A DNA stretch of 64,000 bases from an uncultured Collinsella sp. (lineage in GTDB: Bacteria > Actinomycetota > Coriobacteriia > Coriobacteriales > Coriobacteriaceae), in the NCBI GenBank assembly GCA_934647195.1, contig CAKUFD010000001.1, forward strand, positions 62,001-126,000, in the 5' to 3' direction. Positions 1 through 8,622 of the stretch are shown in pieces; within the stretch, counting starts at the first letter, position 1, and each line of letters begins with the position of its first letter. The position numbers and the translations under genes are program-made. The notes under the pieces were generated by a model that had not been told where the DNA came from, made no database searches, and saw only the letters and a list, made by a program, of their open reading frames with translations.

Positions 1-255
1 GAGGGCGTGAACGTGGGCGCCGGCTCCATCACATGCAATTACGATGGCAAACATAAAAATCCGACCACCATTGGCGACCGAACCTTCATCGGTTCCGATA
101 CTATGATGGTGGCTCCCGTAAATATCGGATCCGACGCCGTAACCGGCGCCGGCGGAACCATTACCAAGGATGTCCCTGATGGCGCGCTTGCTCTCGAGCG
201 CACCAAGCAGTGCATCATAGAGGGCTGGGGCGCGCGTCACAACGCGGGCAACTAG
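1..255 (+). CDS. glmU: GlmU, C-terminal fragment (partial)
   Basis: This is the 3' end of the bifunctional enzyme that acetylates glucosamine-1-phosphate and then makes UDP-GlcNAc for peptidoglycan. The frame is open from base 1, so the start lies upstream of the window. The 84 visible residues belong to the left-handed beta-helix acetyltransferase domain. They show hexapeptide-repeat texture, the conserved [11 protein letters not shown] segment and a later [13 protein letters not shown] segment, both typical of GlmU. The uridylyltransferase half is not in the window. prs follows after 42 bases on the same strand, a common glmU-prs arrangement that suggests co-transcription. Confidence 0.93.
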   Translation, partial: EGVNVGAGSITCNYDGKHKNPTTIGDRTFIGSDTMMVAPVNIGSDAVTGAGGTITKDVPDGALALERTKQCIIEGWGARHNAGN

Positions 256-297
256 TTCAACGACAAGGGTCAAGTACGTACTAAGGAGTAGGGGCAG

Positions 298-1284
298 ATG
301 CCAACTAACGATCCCACCAAAAGGCGGGCGATCTACAAGACCATGCGCGTGTATTCCGGTTCTTCCAACCGTCCGCTCGCGCAGAAAATCGCTGACATCC
401 TGGGGGTCGAGCTTTCCGGCCTCGCTCTTGAGCAGTTTGCCAATGGCGAGATCTACGCTCGTTACGAGGAGACTGTCCGCGGCGCCGATGTCTTCCTGAT
501 CCAGTCCATCGCCGGCGAGAACGTCAACGACATGCTCATGGAGGTGCTGGTCGCTGCCGACGCCGCCAAGCGCGCTTCTGCTCGCACCATCACTGCCGTC
601 ATCACGCACTACGGCTATGCTCGCCAGGACCGCAAGGCCGCTCCCCGCGAGCCCATCACCGCTCGCCTGGTCGCCGACCTGCTCGAGTGCTCCGGCGTGA
701 ACAACATCATCACGCTCGACCTGCACCAGGGCCAGATCGTGGGCTTCTTCGATGTCCCGGTCAACCACCTTTCCGCCCTGCCGCTGTTTGCCGATTACTA
801 CAACGCCATGGACCTCGACAAGGACAACCTCGTTGTCGTGTCTCCTGACGTGGGCCGCGCCAAGGCCGCCAAGAAGCTGTCCGATATGCTCGACTGCGAC
901 CTCGCGATCGCTCACAAGGGCCGTCCGCACCACAACCAGGCCGAGGTCATGGGCATCATCGGCGACATCAAGGGCAAGACCTGCATCATCAACGACGACA
1001 TGATCGATACCGCAGGCACCCTGTGCGCTAACGTCCGCGAGCTCAAGGCCCTGGGCGCCGGCGACATCTACGTGTGCGCCACCCACGGCATCTTCTCGGG
1101 CAAGGCCATCGAACGCCTGAACGACGCCCCCATCGTGGAGTGCGTGGTCACCGATGCCATCCCCGTCGAGGTTGGCGGCAAGATCAAGACCATCACCGTG
1201 GCCGACGAGTTTGCCAGCGCCATCGCCGCTGTGTATAACGAGGAGTCCGTGTCCCGCCTCATCGGCGGCGACTTTGCCATGTAA
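298..1284 (+). CDS. prs: Ribose-phosphate pyrophosphokinase
   Basis: This cytosolic enzyme makes PRPP from ribose-5-phosphate and ATP, feeding purine, pyrimidine, His, Trp and NAD synthesis. The 328 residues match the usual class I length of 310-330. Visible motifs are DLHQGQIVGFFDVPV in the flexible-loop region, VVSPDVGRAKAAKKL, and the PRPP-binding loop INDDMIDTAGTL. An AAGGAGT ribosome site lies about 9 bases before ATG 298. The N-terminus has about 15 extra residues before the conserved VYSGSSNRPLAQKIA core. An intrinsic terminator follows directly. Identification is secure. Confidence 0.97.
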   Translation: MPTNDPTKRRAIYKTMRVYSGSSNRPLAQKIADILGVELSGLALEQFANGEIYARYEETVRGADVFLIQSIAGENVNDMLMEVLVAADAAKRASARTITAVITHYGYARQDRKAAPREPITARLVADLLECSGVNNIITLDLHQGQIVGFFDVPVNHLSALPLFADYYNAMDLDKDNLVVVSPDVGRAKAAKKLSDMLDCDLAIAHKGRPHHNQAEVMGIIGDIKGKTCIINDDMIDTAGTLCANVRELKALGAGDIYVCATHGIFSGKAIERLNDAPIVECVVTDAIPVEVGGKIKTITVADEFASAIAAVYNEESVSRLIGGDFAM

Positions 1285-1304
1285 GTCTTTGCAGCACAGC
1301 AAGC

Positions 1305-1350
1305 AAAACGGGGTGCGGCTCACAGTGGACTGCACCCCGTTTTTGTTTTT
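1305..1350 (+). terminator. Intrinsic terminator after prs
   Basis: A 12-bp arm (AAAACGGGGTGC, 1305-1316) pairs with GCACCCCGTTTT (1332-1343) and is followed by a T-rich tract to 1350. It ends the glmU-prs transcript. Confidence 0.9.
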
Positions 1351-1363
1351 GCGTAAGAACGAG

Positions 1364-1455
1364 AAGTTGTCCTTAGAGCGCCGTGCGACATTCTAAGAAC
1401 AACTTAGGGCCAAAACTTGTTCTTAGAATTTCAGCCAGCTTTCTAAGGACAAGTT
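1364..1455. repeat. Four alternating copies of a 14-15 bp repeat
   Basis: The consensus TTCTAAGRACAASTT occurs at 1391-1405 and 1441-1455 on the plus strand. It occurs inverted at 1364-1377 and 1414-1428. Adjacent copies therefore form dyads, and 1391-1402 with 1417-1428 is a perfect 12-bp inverted repeat. The cluster lies between the prs terminator and the convergent gene ending at 1523. No coding frame explains it. It could be a protein-binding array or a REP-like element; neither is established. Confidence 0.7.
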
Positions 1456-1522
1456 CTTGTGATTAGAGCAACCGCTCTCCGTCAAAACCCCGCCGGGCCC
1501 GATCAAAGGACTCGTGCCCGAG

Positions 1523-1852
1523 CTACTCCACGATCTCGGCCAAAAAGACGTTGAGAGTATCGACCTCCGGACAGCAGAACTTAGCCGTACCGGGTTCGTT
1601 GCCGGGAACGGTGCCGCCGTAGCGCAAAATGTCGATGTAGGGAAATCCCACATGGCAGGCCATGGGGCACAACTTGCCGCGGTCGCGGTCGAAGTCAAAG
1701 ACATCGCCCGGCTTGTGGCCATGATGGCATCGGCACTCACCCAACTGGTCTACGCAGGTAATGCGAATGCTGGGACGTTTGCCACGCGGCGCGCCGGCGG
1801 GCTTGAGGTTCGCGCCGCCCTCGACCATCGCCTCGCTCGTCACGTTACTCAC
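1523..1852 (-). CDS. TIGR04076 family protein
   Basis: This is a small soluble protein of about 110 residues with no established function. The family signature is visible: SIRITCVDQLGECRCHHGHK, then PGDVFDFD, LCPMACHVGFPYI, ILRYGG and a C-terminal FCCPEVD. The conserved Cys and His suggest metal binding, which is inference. The reading frame overlaps the end of the pyridoxal kinase gene upstream on the same strand, so the two are probably translationally coupled. The start is uncertain: TTG at 1858, GTG at 1852 and ATG at 1828 are all in frame. GTG 1852 is given here because it overlaps the upstream stop most closely. Confidence 0.8.
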   Translation of the reverse strand: MSNVTSEAMVEGGANLKPAGAPRGKRPSIRITCVDQLGECRCHHGHKPGDVFDFDRDRGKLCPMACHVGFPYIDILRYGGTVPGNEPGTAKFCCPEVDTLNVFLAEIVE

Positions 1853-2672
1853 CGTCAATCACATCAAGGCAGGCTTCGATGGGAAGGCCTGCAGACTTGT
1901 CCTCTTGGTCGGCATTGCGAGCGATCAGCTCGCGCACCACGCGCGCGGCGTCGGCAGAAGCGCGCTTCAACGACCATCCATGCATCACGCGGCCCAGCAG
2001 CACGCTGGAGAACGTATCGCCGGTACCCGGGAAGTACACAGGCAGCATATCGATAGGCACCGTGAAATACTCGTCGATCGCATGGTCAAAGCCCACGATG
2101 ACGTCGGCTCCATCGACTTTGCAGCTCGTGATAACCACCGACTTAGCGCCCAGGCCACGCACAGCATCGACCAGCGCGCGAGCCGCCTCAGAAGTCAACT
2201 CGTCCTCCATGGGCGTCTCCGTAAGCAGGCATGCCTCGGTATAGTTGGGCACCGCACAATCCGCGCACTCAACGAGGCTTCGCATGAGGCCGATTGTGGA
2301 CTCCGGAACGCCAGCATACAGCTTGCCGTTGTCGGCCATGATGGGATCGACGAATACCTTGGTGCCCGTCTTCGCACGGCGATGGCAAAAATCGGAAATA
2401 ATGCGCGCTTCTTCTTCCGTCACAATGAAGCCGGTGGAAATAGCGTCGAACTCAAACCCAAGATCTTCCCAAATAGCAAGACTCTCGCGCACGTACTCCG
2501 TAGTGTCGTGAATATAGAACTTGGGATAATTGAGCGTATCGGACACCAAGGCGGTAGGCAGGTTATGGATGCGGTACCCCATGTGCGAGAGCACGGGCAG
2601 CATGGCCGAAAGCGCCACCTTGCCATAGCCGCACATGTCGTTGATCAGCAAAAGCTGCTGGGTGTTTTTCAT
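1845..2672 (-). CDS. pdxY: Pyridoxal/pyridoxamine kinase (PdxY-like)
   Basis: This ribokinase-fold enzyme phosphorylates B6 vitamers to give pyridoxal 5'-phosphate by salvage. The protein has 275 residues, close to PdxY/PdxK at about 285. Visible segments are the N-terminal LLINDMCGYGKVALSAMLP, VFVDPIMADNGKLY, a central VPNYTEACLLT, and the C-terminal phosphate-binding and catalytic motif FPGTGDTFSSVLLG with the catalytic Asp. AAGGGGAGC precedes the ATG. The stop overlaps the start of the TIGR04076 gene. PdxY versus PdxK specificity cannot be settled by eye. Confidence 0.9.
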   Translation of the reverse strand: MKNTQQLLLINDMCGYGKVALSAMLPVLSHMGYRIHNLPTALVSDTLNYPKFYIHDTTEYVRESLAIWEDLGFEFDAISTGFIVTEEEARIISDFCHRRAKTGTKVFVDPIMADNGKLYAGVPESTIGLMRSLVECADCAVPNYTEACLLTETPMEDELTSEAARALVDAVRGLGAKSVVITSCKVDGADVIVGFDHAIDEYFTVPIDMLPVYFPGTGDTFSSVLLGRVMHGWSLKRASADAARVVRELIARNADQEDKSAGLPIEACLDVIDGE

Positions 2673-2844
2673 TTGCTCCCCTTAATGATGCGGGCGCCCA
2701 TGCGACGCCGCGGTTGCCCCAGTGTAGCGCAGCGACATATACGGCGAGCATATCCACTAAACTCTCGATAGAATTGTTTACCTCAGGGGCAGTGCACGCA
2801 CTGGCCGCCCAGCCCCTTTGCAATCCATGACCCAGGAGCCCCTC

Positions 2845-3315
2845 ATGCAACAGCACCGCATCCTTTTTGTCTGCCACGGCAACATCTGCCGCTCGACCAT
2901 GGCTGAGTCGGTATTCACCGAACTTGTGCGTCAGGCGGGCCGCAGCGATGAGTTTATTATCGACTCCGCCGCCACCTCGACCGAAGAAATCGGCAACTCA
3001 CCGCACTATGGGACCGTGACCAAACTGCGCCAGATGGGCGTGCCTTTGGTACCGCATCGCGCGCGTCAGGTGCGCGGCGATGAATACTCCGACTGGGACC
3101 TTATCATCGGCATGGACAACGCCAATATCCGCAACCTTCGCCGCATTTTCAAGCACGAACCCGAAGCGCAAGCCGACAGCTGCGCCAAAGTGATCAAGCT
3201 CTTGAGCCTCGCTGGCAGCGACCGCGATGTCGCCGACCCCTGGTATACCGGCAATTTCGATGTCACGTATGAGGACGTCCTCGCCGGTTGCGAGGCTTTG
3301 CTCAAACAGCTATAG
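2845..3315 (+). CDS. Low-molecular-weight protein-tyrosine phosphatase
   Basis: This is a cysteine phosphatase of about 156 residues that dephosphorylates tyrosine-phosphorylated proteins. The P-loop FVCHGNICRSTMAES near the N-terminus has the C-X5-R-S signature. The C-terminal DPWYTGNFDVTYEDV supplies the general-acid Asp of the DP[YW] loop. Upstream in-frame ATGs exist at 2818 and 2827, but ATG 2845 sits 7 bases after AGGAG and directly before the conserved HRILFVCHGN, so it is chosen. The gene diverges from pdxY. Its substrate is unknown; no kinase or capsule gene is adjacent. Confidence 0.92.
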   Translation: MQQHRILFVCHGNICRSTMAESVFTELVRQAGRSDEFIIDSAATSTEEIGNSPHYGTVTKLRQMGVPLVPHRARQVRGDEYSDWDLIIGMDNANIRNLRRIFKHEPEAQADSCAKVIKLLSLAGSDRDVADPWYTGNFDVTYEDVLAGCEALLKQL

Positions 3316-3539
3316 CGAATCGGCTTTCAACATAGGACCGAGCGCCAGCAAGGTCTAAATCTCGTGGCGTATGCGCAAGTGGCCCTACGGACCTTGCGTA
3401 ACCCGGAAAGAGCGAGCTATCCACCCTGTATATTCTTCTCAAAAACATCCTTCGGTACCTTGACAACCATATATCGTGCGGTACCCTCATTATTCGTGTA
3501 CCTCAAAGATAACGAAGAAGAACGAAAGGAGTGACCTTT

Positions 3540-4043
3540 TTGACAGCAGAAAAAGCCTCCGGCGCATGCGGCCTGCCTCGCCTCTTGGGAAAAGATCCCG
3601 AAGATCTGCCCGAACCCGAAAACGCCGAAGACAAGCTCGCGAAACAGATTCTCAACAGCCTTGGCTATTGCGGGCATTACCTGCACTTCCATGGAGGCGG
3701 CACCTCTGGCAAAGCCCCCATCATCTGCCTGATCGCCAGACATGGCGGCAAGATTTCCCAGCAGGAACTGGGCTTGCATTTTGCCCTTAAGCCCGGCTCT
3801 CTCTCCGAGATTCTCTCCAAGTGCGAAGCCATCGGACTCATCGAGCGCTCGCGCAGCACCGAAGACCGTCGGCAGCTCATCGTCGAGCTCACCGCAGAGG
3901 GCGCACGCCAGGCAGAGCTTGAACAAGCTGCACGTATCAAATTCCGCAGCGAAGCGTTCTCGGCCCTCACGCTCGAAGAGCGCGAACAGCTGCTCACTAT
4001 GCTTGAAAAGATTCGAAACACTTGGGAGGGACTTGATGATTAA
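3540..4043 (+). CDS. MarR-family transcriptional regulator
   Basis: This is a winged-helix DNA-binding protein of about 167 residues. It has the MarR layout: an N-terminal dimerisation helix, the HTH region (ISQQELGLHFALKPGSLSEI), the wing (ERSRSTEDRRQLIVELTAEG) and a C-terminal helix. TTG 3540 is preferred because AAAGGAG lies 8 bases before it; the GTG at 3531 overlaps that site. The last 8 bases overlap the first ABC gene, so regulator and exporter form one operon. It probably represses the operon and is relieved by the exported compound, as in other MarR-ABC pairs. Confidence 0.9.
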   Translation: MTAEKASGACGLPRLLGKDPEDLPEPENAEDKLAKQILNSLGYCGHYLHFHGGGTSGKAPIICLIARHGGKISQQELGLHFALKPGSLSEILSKCEAIGLIERSRSTEDRRQLIVELTAEGARQAELEQAARIKFRSEAFSALTLEEREQLLTMLEKIRNTWEGLDD

Positions 4044-5826
4044 AACGCTTGCAGCAAGCATCCGTGACTACAAGAAAGTCACTATTGCCACGCCGCTGCT
4101 GGTATTGGGCGAGGTCATCTGCGAGATGAGCATCCCGTTTGTCACCGCAAACCTTATCGACTCCATCAAAGATGGCGCCGCCGTTGCGGACATCCTGCCC
4201 ACCGCCGGCATCCTCGTGCTCATCGCGTTGACGTCGCTCGCCTTTGGTGCCGCAGCCGGTATCACCTGCAGTCATGCGAGCTGCGGCTTTGCCAAGAACC
4301 TGCGTCACGACCTGTTCTACAAGATTCAAACGTTCAGTTTCGCCAATATCGACGCGTTCTCGAGCTCCTCGCTCGTCACCCGCCTCACTACCGACATCAA
4401 CAACGTACAGCAGGCCTTTATGATGCTCATCCGCATCGCCGTGCGCTCGCCGCTGGTGCTGATCTTCGCCTTCATCATGGCCTACGCCATGGGCGGCAGC
4501 GTCTCGTTTGTCTACCTGGTCATCATCCCACTGTTGGGCTTTGGCCTGTTCTTTATCATCTACAAGGTACGTCCGATCTTTGCCCGCGTGTTCCACAAAT
4601 ACGACGCGCTCAACGAGTCCGTCGAGGAAAACGTCACCGGCATGCGCGTGGTCAAGAGCTATGTGCGCGAGGACTACGAGAAGGAGAAATTCGCGGCCGC
4701 TGCGCACAACGTCCAGATGGACTTCACCCGCGCCGAGAAGCTGCTTGCCTTTAACAACCCCATGATGAACATCTGCGTCAACGGCGCGTTCGTTGTCATC
4801 ATCTACCTGGGCTCCAAGCTCATCATCACGAGCCAAGGCACGTTGTTCGACGTGGGCCAGCTGTCCTCGACCTTTACCTACGGCTTCCAGATTATGATGA
4901 GCCTGATGCAGCTGTCGATGATTTTTGTCATGGTGACCATGGCCGACGAATCGGCGCACCGTATTACCGAGGTGCTGGCCGCCGAGCCCACGATCGCCGA
5001 TCCCGCCGAGCCCGTGCACGAGGTGGCCGACGGCTCCATCGACTTCGACCACGTGAGCTTTAAGTACTCCGCGCGCGCCGAGCGCCAAGCCCTGGAAAAC
5101 ATCGACCTGCACATCAAGAGCGGCGAGACCATCGGCATCATCGGCGGCACGGGTTCGGCCAAATCCTCACTCGTGAATCTCATCGCGCGTCTGTACGACG
5201 CCACCGAGGGTACCGTGCGCGTAGGCGGCGTCGATGTTCGAAACTACAATCTGGACGCCCTGCGTCATCAGGTAGCCATGGTGCTGCAGAAAAACGTTCT
5301 GTTCTCGGGCACCATCGCCGAGAATCTACGCTGGGGCGATGCCAACGCCACCGATGAGGAAGTCCGCGAAGCCGCGCACCTTGCCTGCGCCGACGAATTT
5401 ATCGATGGCTTCCCCAAGGGCTACGACACCTGGATCGAGCAGGGCGGCTCCAACGTTTCCGGGGGCCAGAAGCAGCGCCTCTGCATCGCGCGCGCTCTGC
5501 TGCGTCACCCCAAGGTCTTGATCCTGGACGACTCCACGAGCGCCGTCGACACCAAGACCGACGCCAAGATTCGCGCAGGGCTGGCAAGCTACCTGCCCAA
5601 CACGACCAAGCTCATCATTGCCCAGCGCATCAGCTCGGTGCAGGATGCAGATCGCATCATCGTCATGGAGGGCGGCCGCATCGCGCAGATCGGCAACCAT
5701 GACGAGCTGCTCAAGACGAGCGAGATCTACCGCGAGACCTTCACCTCGCAGAACAAAATGACCGAAGAGGCCCAGGCTCCTGCCATGGATGCCGTAGAGA
5801 AGGAAGGAGGCGAGGCGCATGAGTAA
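4036..5826 (+). CDS. ABC exporter half-transporter A (degenerate NBD)
   Basis: This is a membrane half-transporter of about 596 residues: an N-terminal six-helix ABC exporter domain (about 1-310) followed by a nucleotide-binding domain (about 350-580). Walker A is GGTGSAKSS, with Ala where the lysine is usually preceded by Gly. The signature is VSGGQKQR. Walker B ends LILDDSTSAVD, so the catalytic Glu is Asp. That pattern marks the degenerate partner of a heterodimer. ATG 4036 follows GGGAGGG and overlaps the MarR stop. The 3' end overlaps the next ABC gene by 8 bases. The substrate is unknown; a drug or peptide is plausible. Confidence 0.93.
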   Translation: MIKTLAASIRDYKKVTIATPLLVLGEVICEMSIPFVTANLIDSIKDGAAVADILPTAGILVLIALTSLAFGAAAGITCSHASCGFAKNLRHDLFYKIQTFSFANIDAFSSSSLVTRLTTDINNVQQAFMMLIRIAVRSPLVLIFAFIMAYAMGGSVSFVYLVIIPLLGFGLFFIIYKVRPIFARVFHKYDALNESVEENVTGMRVVKSYVREDYEKEKFAAAAHNVQMDFTRAEKLLAFNNPMMNICVNGAFVVIIYLGSKLIITSQGTLFDVGQLSSTFTYGFQIMMSLMQLSMIFVMVTMADESAHRITEVLAAEPTIADPAEPVHEVADGSIDFDHVSFKYSARAERQALENIDLHIKSGETIGIIGGTGSAKSSLVNLIARLYDATEGTVRVGGVDVRNYNLDALRHQVAMVLQKNVLFSGTIAENLRWGDANATDEEVREAAHLACADEFIDGFPKGYDTWIEQGGSNVSGGQKQRLCIARALLRHPKVLILDDSTSAVDTKTDAKIRAGLASYLPNTTKLIIAQRISSVQDADRIIVMEGGRIAQIGNHDELLKTSEIYRETFTSQNKMTEEAQAPAMDAVEKEGGEAHE

Positions 5827-7735
5827 GGCGACTACCGCCGAGCGCGCCAAGAACCGCAAGCCCGGCACGTTCTCCCGTCTTATCAAGACGCTCTTCTCGT
5901 TCTATCCCGTGCTTCTGCCCCTGGTGACGCTTGGCGTCATCGCTTGCGCCGTCATCAACGCCATCGGCCCCACCTTCTTGCAGCGCGCCCTCGAGATCAT
6001 CAGCACCTCATGGCAGTCCGGCGACTGGGAGGCCGCTCGTCCGCAGATCTTGAACCTGGTCGTAACGCTTGGCTGCATCTATGCCGTCGGCGTGCTCTCT
6101 GCGCTCTTCTGGAACCGCGCGATGGCCGTCGTCACGCAGGGCTCGCTCGAGAAGCTGCGCGAAAAAATGTTCAACTGCATGCAGGACCTGCCAATCCGCT
6201 ACTTCGATACGCACCAGCGCGGCGACATCATGTCGCACTACACCAACGATATCGACACGCTGCGTCAGATGATCAGCCAGTCGCTGCCCAACCTGCTCAT
6301 GACGAGCATCATCATCGTTACGGTGCTCTTCATCATGCTGTACTACTCCGTCTGGATGTGCTTGGTGATTATCGCCGGCGTTGCCTTTATGGCCCTTATG
6401 ACCAAGCTCTTGGGCTCCAACTCCGCGCGCTTCTTCATCGCCCAGCAGACCGAGCTCGGCGTAGTCGAGGGCCACATCGAGGAAGTCATGAACGGCCAGA
6501 AGGTCGTCAAGGCGTTCTGCCACGAGTCCGCCGCCGAGGCCGATTTCGACGAGCGCAACGAGAAGCTCTTCGAGGTCTCGCAGAAGGCCAACATGTACGC
6601 CAACATCCTCATGCCCATCCTCATGAACCTGGGCAACCTGCTCTACGTGCTGGTCGCACTGGCCGGCGGCATTTTCTTGGCGCTGGGCGTGCCGAACCTC
6701 TCCATCTCCGGCACCGCGCTCTCCATCGCCGTCGTAGTGCCGTTCCTCAACATGACCAGGCAGTTCTGCGGACAGATCGGCCAGATCTCGCAGCAGATCA
6801 ACGCCGTGGTCATGGGCCTTGCCGGCGCCGACCGCATCTTTGAGCTCATCGATGAGGAGCCCGAGGCCGACGAGGGCTACGTCACGCTGGTAAATGCCGA
6901 GCGCGACCGCGCTACCGGCCAGCTCGTCGAGACCGACAAGCACACCGGTCTGTGGGCCTGGAAGTACCCGCACCATGACGGCACCATTACCTACGAAGAA
7001 CTGCGCGGCGACGTTCGTATGGACCATGTTGACTTTGGCTACACGCCGAATCGCGAGGTGCTGCACGACGTGAGTGTCTTTGCCAAGCCTGGCCAGAAGG
7101 TCGCCTTCGTGGGCGCAACCGGTGCCGGCAAGACCACCATCACCAACCTCATCAACCGCTTCTACGACATCGCTGACGGCAAGATCAGCTACGACGGCAT
7201 CAACATCAACAAGATTCGCAAGGCAGACCTGCGTCGAAGCTTGGGCGTGGTGCTGCAGGACGTGAACCTGTTCACTGGATCTGTGATGGACAACATCCGC
7301 TACGGCAATCTCGACGCCAGCGACGCGGAGTGCATCGCCGCCGCCAAGCTCGCGGGCGCGCACGACTTCATCACCCGCCTGCCGAAGGGCTATAACACCA
7401 TGCTCTCGGGCAACGGTGCCCAGCTATCCCAGGGCCAGCGCCAGCTGATCTCTATCGCGCGCGCCGCGGTAGCCGATCCCCCCGCGATGATTCTGGACGA
7501 GGCCACGAGCTCCATCGATACGCGCACCGAGGCCATCGTGCAGCGCGGCATGGATGCCCTCATGAATGGCCGCACCACGTTTGTGATTGCCCACCGTCTT
7601 TCCACCGTGCGCAACTCCGATGTGATCATCTGCCTGGAACACGGCCGCGTCATCGAGCGCGGCAACCACGACGAGCTCATTGCCAAGCGCGGTTACTACT
7701 ACCAGCTCTACACGGGAGCCTTCGAGCTGGAGTAG
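5819..7735 (+). CDS. ABC exporter half-transporter B (canonical NBD)
   Basis: This 638-residue partner of the preceding protein has a six-helix membrane domain (about 25-330) and an NBD (about 400-630). Its Walker A is canonical (GATGAGKTT), the signature is LSQGQRQ and Walker B is MILDEATSSID with the catalytic Glu. The consensus ATP site of the heterodimer needs this Glu. The segment at about 350-390 between the domains is longer than usual. It overlaps the upstream gene by 8 bases, indicating coupled translation and 1:1 assembly. An intrinsic terminator follows. Confidence 0.94.
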   Translation: MSKATTAERAKNRKPGTFSRLIKTLFSFYPVLLPLVTLGVIACAVINAIGPTFLQRALEIISTSWQSGDWEAARPQILNLVVTLGCIYAVGVLSALFWNRAMAVVTQGSLEKLREKMFNCMQDLPIRYFDTHQRGDIMSHYTNDIDTLRQMISQSLPNLLMTSIIIVTVLFIMLYYSVWMCLVIIAGVAFMALMTKLLGSNSARFFIAQQTELGVVEGHIEEVMNGQKVVKAFCHESAAEADFDERNEKLFEVSQKANMYANILMPILMNLGNLLYVLVALAGGIFLALGVPNLSISGTALSIAVVVPFLNMTRQFCGQIGQISQQINAVVMGLAGADRIFELIDEEPEADEGYVTLVNAERDRATGQLVETDKHTGLWAWKYPHHDGTITYEELRGDVRMDHVDFGYTPNREVLHDVSVFAKPGQKVAFVGATGAGKTTITNLINRFYDIADGKISYDGININKIRKADLRRSLGVVLQDVNLFTGSVMDNIRYGNLDASDAECIAAAKLAGAHDFITRLPKGYNTMLSGNGAQLSQGQRQLISIARAAVADPPAMILDEATSSIDTRTEAIVQRGMDALMNGRTTFVIAHRLSTVRNSDVIICLEHGRVIERGNHDELIAKRGYYYQLYTGAFELE

Positions 7736-7768
7736 CGCTTCTTCTCCCTGTATATGGCGTTCCCGGAT

Positions 7769-7808
7769 GGCCGCCCAACCGCCTTGCGCGTGTTGGGCGG
7801 CCGTTTTC
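7769..7808 (+). terminator. Terminator after the MarR-ABC operon
   Basis: An 11-bp perfect stem, GGCCGCCCAAC (7769-7779) with GTTGGGCGGCC (7792-7802), is followed by GTTTTC. Confidence 0.88.
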
Positions 7809-7948
7809 ATAGCGGCACATCGAACCCAACTTGCACCATTGCTTCATGGCGTGTAGGTGAATGAACACCCCGCGGGTATGCCCTGCGCCCCAGACGTGGC
7901 AATATGGTGAACAATCATTTCCATGCGCTCACCATCTGGAGGACATAC

Positions 7949-8527
7949 ATGAAGGAGCTCGAAGACCGCATTCGCAAGGACGGCATCGTCCGTGAGGGCA
8001 ACGTCCTGAAAGTCGACAACTTCCTCAACCACCAGTGCGACGTGTCGCTGTATGACCAGATGGGCGCCGAGTGGGCACGCCTGTTTGAGGGCAAGCGCGT
8101 CGACAAGATCTTGACGATCGAAACCTCCGGCATCGGCATCGCCTGCGTTGCGTCCCAGCACTTTAATAGCGTGCCTGTGGTCTTTGCGCGCAAGACCGAA
8201 TCCACGAACCTAGATGGCGAGCAGTACCGCACGGAGATCAGGAGCTTTACCAAGAACCGCGTCTACAACGTCATCGTTGCCAAGCGCTTCCTCAACCCCG
8301 GCGAGCATGTCATCATCATCGACGACTTCCTGGCCATGGGCTGTGCTCTGAATGGCCTGCTCGAGATCTGCGAAGAGGCCGGCGTCATCGTCGAGGGCAT
8401 CGGCATCGCCATCGAAAAGGGCTTCCAGCCCGGCGGCAAAGAGCTCCGCGAGCGCGGCTACCAGGTGGAGTCCCTCGCCATCGTTGACAGCATGGATCCC
8501 AAGACCGGAGAGATCGTTTTCGCGTAG
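7949..8527 (+). CDS. xpt: Xanthine phosphoribosyltransferase
   Basis: This salvage enzyme converts xanthine plus PRPP to XMP. The 192 residues match the Xpt family (189-194). It has the PRPP-binding motif [14 protein letters not shown] and the family-typical N-terminus [12 protein letters not shown] with [16 protein letters not shown] 7949 is chosen over upstream 7904 because GGAGGA lies 5 bases before it and homologues start with this sequence. The gene is monocistronic, between two hairpin terminators. The 140-base leader was checked for a purine riboswitch and none was recognised. Confidence 0.95.
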   Translation: MKELEDRIRKDGIVREGNVLKVDNFLNHQCDVSLYDQMGAEWARLFEGKRVDKILTIETSGIGIACVASQHFNSVPVVFARKTESTNLDGEQYRTEIRSFTKNRVYNVIVAKRFLNPGEHVIIIDDFLAMGCALNGLLEICEEAGVIVEGIGIAIEKGFQPGGKELRERGYQVESLAIVDSMDPKTGEIVFA

Positions 8528-8559
8528 CGTATCGCGCCATAATCCCCTGTGATAATGGC

Positions 8560-8600
8560 ATCGGCCCGCACGTTCCAAGAGCGTGCGGGCCGATTTTGCT
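8560..8600. terminator. Bidirectional terminator between xpt and flavin reductase
   Basis: A perfect 13-bp stem, ATCGGCCCGCACG (8560-8572) with CGTGCGGGCCGAT (8582-8594), is followed by T-rich sequence on the plus strand. It lies between two convergent genes and probably serves both. Confidence 0.85.
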
Positions 8601-8622
8601 TGATGCCGCTTTGACTCAATCC

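Noticed and set aside
3302-3490. 62-residue minus-strand frame in the gap before the MarR gene
   Set aside because: No ribosome site or similarity; it overlaps the end of the phosphatase gene.
7809-7948. Possible purine riboswitch upstream of xpt
   Set aside because: The conserved three-way-junction loops and flanking stems of the purine riboswitch were not found.
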